Below, piece after piece: positions 58,335 through 64,000 of a stretch of DNA of 64,000 bases. The position numbers and the translations under genes were made by a program. Position 1 is the stretch's first letter; every line of letters starts with the position of its first letter. The stretch lies in contig NC_088711.1 in the NCBI RefSeq assembly GCF_963576615.1, positions 12,075,869-12,139,868 on the forward strand. The letters run 5' to 3'. A model generated the notes under the pieces. That model ran no database searches and was not told the origin of the DNA. It worked only from the letters and a program-made list of their open reading frames with translations. Origin of the DNA: Watersipora subatra (taxonomy: Eukaryota; Bryozoa; Gymnolaemata; Cheilostomatida; Watersiporidae).

Positions 58335-61300
58335 ATGAATGGCGCCCCGGCTTTACATATTTTAGAACAGTTGCCCTTCCAGAGCTACGTAAAGCTACAC
58401 TTTGACCAGCGCTGCCGACAACTGCCTGTCCCAATGGATTTTCTTCATGCGTTTATATGGTTCTTCAGCCTACAAGAAGTGCAAATCGTTTGTGCAATAT
58501 TAGGTATTTTTGCTATTAGTGTAGCGTTGTATTTGCGCACGTTTGTGCTAACAGATGCTGATCGAGATTTACACAGCTATGCTTGCAGATACCCGCAAGA
58601 TAAGAACAAGGTAAAAACCTTAGTGATATTATGCACTAACGTTTTCAAGTTGAATATGAATAAGGTTTCTGTGCATTTTAGTAGTTTTTTTAAAACAATT
58701 CTGGATGATGCAATATGTGCAAAGATCAGAGAACTGATGGTTTGTAAAAGCATAAAATGGCGCGAGTTTTATATGTGCTTACTCGATACTTACTCGATAG
58801 TAATAGTACACTTGTAATTAGCCCCAGGGGCCTTGAGAAAGTGCCTCAGGAGTAAAAATTTGGTTAATACTATGGTTTACCTAGATTCCAGCATTAGGCT
58901 GAGTTATGTTTCAGTCTGAGATTTAAGTCTTAAGACAACAATTTTGCTATTAATTTGTTCATGGTTTATGTGTTTTTATCTGACCATAAATTCTGGAGCC
59001 TTGCTAGCAGACCTGCCAACCCAAGAGTGGGGCAATGCGTGAGATTTGGTTTTGGAGCAATTGATGTATCAACGATAGTATATATAAAATTGTGGAAGAT
59101 GGGGCAAAACTCTCACGTAATTCTCACGCATTTTCATTTTTTTCTTTGGGGTGATTGCATGAGTCTCACGCCCAATACGTGAGAGTTGGCAAGTATGCTT
59201 GCTAGTCTATTGCAACCACAGGTATCCTTTAGCGGGATATTGCCGAGGCCGGGCCGTAGTCTACGCACACAAAAAAACAACAAAGGTCCATGTAGTTATG
59301 AGCAAAAACAAAATTACCCACCCAAACATCTCACCAATCTGATGAGCAGCACACACAAAAACTAAACCAATCGATAGAGCCACCCATCATGTCAAAATAT
59401 TCCAAGTTTCAAGTCATGTCTTGCACAACTCACCTTATGGTTTCTCAAAACTTGTCCCAAAGTCTCTATTAATTTGAGACTGTTCGATTGCTGTTTTAGA
59501 AATGGTCGCCGCTAGCCTAGCCTAACGTTCTAATTCAACATCTCAGTAACTATCGGGGCATTGCTGAGTGCTCCCGAACTTTTTGATTCCCTCTTTTAGC
59601 AATGCTCCGATAGTTAGTGAAATGTTGAATCAGGACTTGAAGTTAGGCTAGCGGCAACCATTTTTAAAACAACAATCGGACAGTCTCAAATTAATAGGGA
59701 CTTTGGGACAAGTTTTGAGAAACCATAAGGTTAGTTGTGCAAGACTTGACTTGAAACTTGGAATATTTTGACATGATGAGTGGCTCTGTCGAATGGTTTA
59801 GTTTTTGTGTGTACTACTTATCGGACTGGTGAGATATTTGGGTGGATACGTTTGTTTTTGCTCATAACTACGTGGACCTTTGTTGTTTTTTGTGTGTGTA
59901 GACTACGGCCCGGCCTTGGCTTCAGCATTATCCCGCTAAAGGACACCTGTGATTGCAATGATCTTTGTTTCTGTCTCCGAACAAATAGGCTATGAGCATT
60001 TATAGAGAAGAGGCTAAGGAAGCAGAACAGCCATTGTATCTTGTGGCTATACTACAGCTGAGATAAATAGCACACTTTCAATTCATAGGCATCTTCACCA
60101 AATGCAGTTATAATGCTTGATAATTTCACTGCTGTCGGTGCTGCGCCAGTTAATCCGTTTGATTGAGGGTTGTAGAGTTAAACACATTTATTTTCGAACT
60201 CGAAGCGAGTTTCTAACTATATTAACCTTACATTGTCATATAATATATATATATCACATGCTATTTGCTACAAATTTATGAGGAATCCCATAAATGGCTG
60301 ATTTTAGATTCACTAATACATCTGCCTAATCACATCTAGGATAGTGGCAGCAAAATGATTTATTACAAAAATCTATCGCATCTGTGCCAACCATGTTTGA
60401 GGATTTCAACGATCTCAGACATCATCAAAGGCTCTTTTCATTGTGCCTTGTAGCAGTTCTGGTGAGAGTTACAGTCAGCTACCTGTCAGTTGCAAACATG
60501 TAACGCTGTGATATGTTGTACTTTTTGATGCTGAGATCAGGGTTGGAAAAAACGACAGTTTTTATAAAAAAAAACTAGGTTTTTTTTTGTTTAAACCGGT
60601 TTTTATGGTTTAAACCGGTTTTATTGGTTTTCATAGTTGTACTAAGGTTTTTGAAATTTTAAATCTAATTAACATAACTTACTTTAGCTGCATGATTGAG
60701 TATTGAACATACATATGTGAAATTATCTGTTAAAGATGGTACTGTGGGAGTTGTTATGGGAAAAAAGAGAAAACATGAAAATTTCGAAATGAGTTTTTAA
60801 TCAAACATGATTGATGAAATACAAAGCAGAAATCTTATGACATAAAGTGAATATTTTACATGCAGCTCTATGCATAAGCAGGAATTTTAATCTAAGTGAT
60901 TAGTCGTGTGGTAGTGTAGATCAGAGCATAATGCAGATGCATTGCTAGTGTTTGGAGCAGTGGCAGATGACACCTTCTATCACCTGAATACTAGCATCAC
61001 TGTCTAAGTTGGTGTTTTCTGCGTGACATTTTGCTACGTGGGCTTTAAGCCTATCTGCGTGACCTTACGTTACGACAGCACACCTATTACATTTTGCCTT
61101 GAAACCTTTGCCTTTTGCAGTTCAAGTGAAAAACTGCCAAACGGGATCCTGTTTGCGAGGCATGTTGGAAATTTGAGACACAACTTTAACTTTTCAAAAC
61201 ACAAAAAACTTGATAAACTGAATTCTAACGATCCAACTACATGTACTTTGGCTTGTGCCCAATAAATGAAATATTAGTTTGCAAACTTAAAGCTTTTGCC

Positions 61301-63573
61301 CAAAAGGATTTTATTGTTTTAATTTCTAATTATAAGTAATCCTTTTTCACTGGCCAGACTTGAGAAATTATTCATTCATTATTAGAGACGATGATTGGAC
61401 TAGTATATTTCACATGGTTTTTATATTTCATTAAAGAGATCATTATATCACTTGATAAAAGCAATTGAAAATGAAATTTACTAATTCATTGTTGTGCTAG
61501 GATTTCATGTAGTTTCAACTTGAGCTCTGCCATCAATTTACTACTGTGTCCTAAATAAACTTACACAGCTGATAATTACATGTATATAATTGCATTTCTA
61601 TTGCACATGAACCACTAGGAGCTTAAAATATTATGTTTTTCACAAAAGATAATGAAAAAAACCATAAAAGCCGTTTTTTTCGGCTGGTTTAAACCAAGCC
61701 AACCCTGGCTGAGATAGCTTTTTACAGAATTTGAATCTGCACCTGACATAATCTGCAGAATGTTTTCACCTTAGTATATATTATATAAACCTTCCATTGC
61801 ATTCTAATATACTGGGAACCTAGTGAGTGTGCAGACATTGGTTGGCCAATTATGACTGGCTGCCTGTCTACCAATAGTTTGCTAATAATTTCAGTGGTGT
61901 AAGCTTAACCAAAATTTACGTTTGTCCTCATATATCTGAACAATTTCATCAAGAAGGTGTTTTTTATTCAGTATTTTCGAATGGCGGGCTCACGACTATA
62001 GATCATTTAGGTGTGGGAATTTGGGGTGTACAATTACCTTATACATTAGCCTGAAATGAAGCTTTTGCAGATGGAGGATGTCTTGTGTGCCTATTAACGC
62101 TAACGTTAATATTATTATTAACGCTAACTAAAGTGTGAAAATTGACAATTCAAACTTACGCATGATAAAACACTTCTATAACCTGCAAAGAATACCAAGC
62201 ATTTGTTTATACATTCAAACACTGTTTTATTTAAGCTGAGCAAAAGCTTTTTGATGACCACAAGTACAGATTTAAGGTCTGACTTTGACAAATTTGCTTG
62301 TAGATTGGTTTTTTACAGTAGAAGACAGATACTGGAAACTGATTTATTTATGAATGCTTCTAATGTTTGAGACGCTGTTGTGGCCGGTAGATTACGATGC
62401 AACAAAAAGTTAATAACAAAGATCTACATTCCATGTCAGCTTATCATCTATGACATGTATAATTTTGAATTGGAGCAGAGACCATGCACCGACACAATGT
62501 AACTTGGATGTGTTATCTTTGTCTATTCAATTCGCTCTTCTTATCCAACTATATTATATAGCTATTAATGCTCTTTTAATTATCCTACTCTATACTATTA
62601 TTATTATGTACTATTATATTTTATTTTGATCATTAAAAGGACATAAAATTATCACATTGTACTTACGATATCACTTTCTACTTCTCAGTACCTTTTGTTA
62701 TGGTACATTTGACTGAGCAGCTCCTTTCATAACCACTATGCTAGCATTGTGTATAAGTTGCCATGAAAAGTTTAAAAATTATTCTTGCCGCTGCACTTCA
62801 CCTATATCACCAAAAGTAACGTGTTTACTCCGTATATTCTCATAACTATTATATGATCGGTTCGTCGAGTGTCAGCAAGTTTAGCATTTGTTGTTTGCAT
62901 TATTTGCTGAGTTGTTATCGGATGTGTTTTTCCTATGAATTTGTACTCATTTGAGACATTAGGTTGGTAGGTTTGGGAAAAAGGAAGGACCTTTTCACAT
63001 TTACTGATGTTATTTTGTCTAGGCGAAGGTAGTGGACTATTATGATGTGGCCATAGTGGGAGCTGGACCTGCCGGTGCTACCTGCGGCTATTATTTGGGT
63101 ATGTTCATATATATCTTTCATTCATTTTATTTATGTACAGAGAGATGGGTTTATAGTATTATAATGTTCATTGAGTTTCTGCACAGACAAAGACATCTTA
63201 CTTTTAAGATGCTATTCTCCAAGATTGGGAATATTCTATGTTTTAACGCAACTCCTTTGTGAGTTTCTCATATGCGAATGATTTAGGATTAACAAGTGGA
63301 CACTCATTTGATGTTTTTGTATTCTGTTATTATCTACTGTGTGACAGACTTTTATATTCAGTAAAAACTCTAAAAATAACTGTTGACTACATCAGCAATT
63401 CAGGAAGGGATGGTGTAAATTTAGGGAGGGATGGTGTGAATTGCCTTTTACTGGAGAAAAAGAAGTTTCCGAGGGACAAGTATTGTGGTGATGCTGTCTG
63501 TAAGACTGGCATTGAAATTCTCCAGGATATGGGAGTGTATGATGAACTCTTGAAGCAGTCCAAAGCAAGAGTG
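58335..63573 (+). CDS. Membrane-anchored FAD oxidoreductase, geranylgeranyl-reductase family (5' part; continues past window)
   Basis: Exons 58335 (or 58434)-58610, 63023-63098 and 63404 (or 63425)-63573 join in phase. Exon 1 gives a hydrophobic segment, VQIVCAILGIFAISVALYL, which should be a membrane anchor; Met 58434 (MDFLHAFIWFF) is the likelier start. Exon 2 gives YYDVAIVGAGPAGATCGYYL, the Rossmann fold GxGxxG that binds FAD ADP. Exon 3 gives NCLLLEKKKFPRDKYCGDAV: the acidic residue that binds ribose, then the PRxKxCGD signature of geranylgeranyl reductase-type flavoenzymes. Such enzymes reduce prenyl double bonds in plants and archaea; the animal substrate is unknown to me. The remaining catalytic part lies beyond base 64000. 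A donor gtgagc follows at 63574. Confidence 0.85.
59008..59197. mobile_element. hAT-like MITE, copy 2 (190 bp)
   Basis: It is the same family as 12645-12821, with ends cagacctgccaaccc and gagagttggcaagtatg and a perfect 8-bp duplication CTTGCTAG (59000-59007, 59198-59205). It is in the first intron of the reductase gene. Confidence 0.92.
59217..59951. mobile_element. Foldback element with arms of about 340 bp (735 bp)
   Basis: Nearly the whole element is an inverted repeat: cacaggtatcctttagcggg at the left pairs with its complement at the right end, and similarity continues to a loop near 59565-59590. The flanks attgcaac and attgcaat match at 7 of 8 bases, a hAT-like pattern. The 71-codon frame at 59780 is a by-product. 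It starts only 11 bases after the duplication of the neighbouring MITE. Confidence 0.88.
60538..61707. mobile_element. hAT element remnant with BED-type finger (1,170 bp)
   Basis: The ends cagggttgg and ccaaccctg, followed inside by ggtttaaacc motifs in both arms, are flanked by a perfect 8-bp duplication GCTGAGAT (60530-60537, 61708-61715). On the minus strand, around 61110-61030, KCNRCAVVT-stop-GHADRLKAHVAKCH reads as a broken BED zinc finger, the DNA-binding part of hAT transposases. The catalytic domain is absent. Confidence 0.9.
61716..63022. other. Remainder of the first reductase intron
   Basis: AT-rich; ends tgtctag at 63022. Inverted taacgttaat-like text occurs near 62095-62130. No gene recognised. 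Confidence 0.6.
63404..63445 (+). repeat. 21-bp tandem duplication at an exon edge
   Basis: gaagggatggtgtaaattta is followed by gggagggatggtgtgaattg. The first copy is preceded by cag and the end of the first copy supplies ttag, so each copy has its own splice acceptor (exon start 63404 or 63425), both in the same phase. Confidence 0.85.
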
Positions 63574-63575
63574 GT

Positions 63576-64000
63576 GAGCAACCTCTGTTAGTTATGTGTG
63601 TGTAAATGCAACCTCTGTTAGTTATGTGTGTGTAAATGCAACCTCCGTTAGTTATGTGTGTGTAAATGCAACCTCCGTTAGTTATGTGTGTGTAAATGCA
63701 ACCTCCGTTAGTTATGTGTGTGTAAATGCAACCTCTGTTAGTTATGTGTGCATAAATGCAACCTCCGTTAGTTATGTGTGTGTAAATGCAACCTCTGTTA
63801 GTAAAGTGTGCGTAAATGCATCCTCTGTTAGTTATGTGTGTGTAAATGCAACCTCCATTTGTTATGTGTGTGTAAATGCAACCTCTGTTAGTTATGTGTG
63901 TGTAAATGCAACCTCTCTTAGTTATGTGTGTGTAAATGCAACCTCCATTTGTTATGTGTGTGTAAATGCAACCTCTGTTAGTTATGTGTGTGTAAATGCA
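63576..64000. repeat. 30-bp minisatellite running off the window
   Basis: About 14 copies of a 30-base unit (gtaaatgcaacctctgttag plus ttatgtgtgt) start two bases after the GT of the donor at 63574 and reach the last base. Variants at a few fixed positions (ctctg/ctccg/ctcca) define unit types. Confidence 0.95.

Noticed and set aside
59780..59995. 71-codon plus-strand ORF
   Set aside because: It lies in the right arm of a foldback element and crosses its end.
61023..61265. 80-codon plus-strand ORF
   Set aside because: The other strand reads as a BED zinc finger of a hAT remnant, so this frame is a shadow.

Overview
This is nuclear DNA from an animal, most likely a marine invertebrate. Genes have GT-AG introns, the DNA is AT-rich by eye, and metazoan genes (eIF3D, PICK1, a caspase) lie among long non-coding stretches full of transposon remnants. 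A spiralian such as a bryozoan or mollusc is my guess from general character only; no single feature proves the phylum.

Layout. 1-4475: no gene seen; minisatellites and a hairpin. 4700-10171 (+): a three-exon gene joining two blocks of ankyrin repeats to a C-terminal caspase domain (p20 + p10). 11250-11786 (+): an unrecognised 178-residue ORF with three LC8-ligand-like TQT/GIQT motifs. 12131-14426 (+): a damaged copy of a dispersed gene family with a PIN/FEN-like nuclease signature. 16642-38253 (-): eIF3D, assembled here as 13 coding exons whose splice phases all agree; its introns hold a LINE with an open ORF2 on the same strand, nested hAT/mariner/pogo-like elements, a MULE-like element and two minisatellites. 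38254-48175: non-coding, with a pogo-like element that contains a TTAA-flanked element, and a second pogo-like element that contains a small palindromic insertion. 48176-49444 (+): PICK1 in one uninterrupted ORF. 51870-54895: a decayed LINE carrying a pogo-like element that itself carries a hAT-like element. 55163-58271: a CTCGAG-rich foldback element next to a long-TIR element. 58335-63573 and beyond (+): the start of a membrane-anchored FAD oxidoreductase of the geranylgeranyl-reductase family, running off the window, with three elements in its first intron.

The genes have no evident shared pathway (apoptosis-type protease, translation initiation, synaptic/trafficking scaffold, redox enzyme). 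The dominant theme is layered transposition: many insertions still show target-site duplications (8 bp hAT-type, TA, TTAA, 9-10 bp), so their order of insertion can be read. The strongest candidates for something unusual are the ankyrin-caspase fusion, the 21-bp exon-edge duplication that creates tandem splice acceptors in the reductase gene, and the nested transposon stacks.
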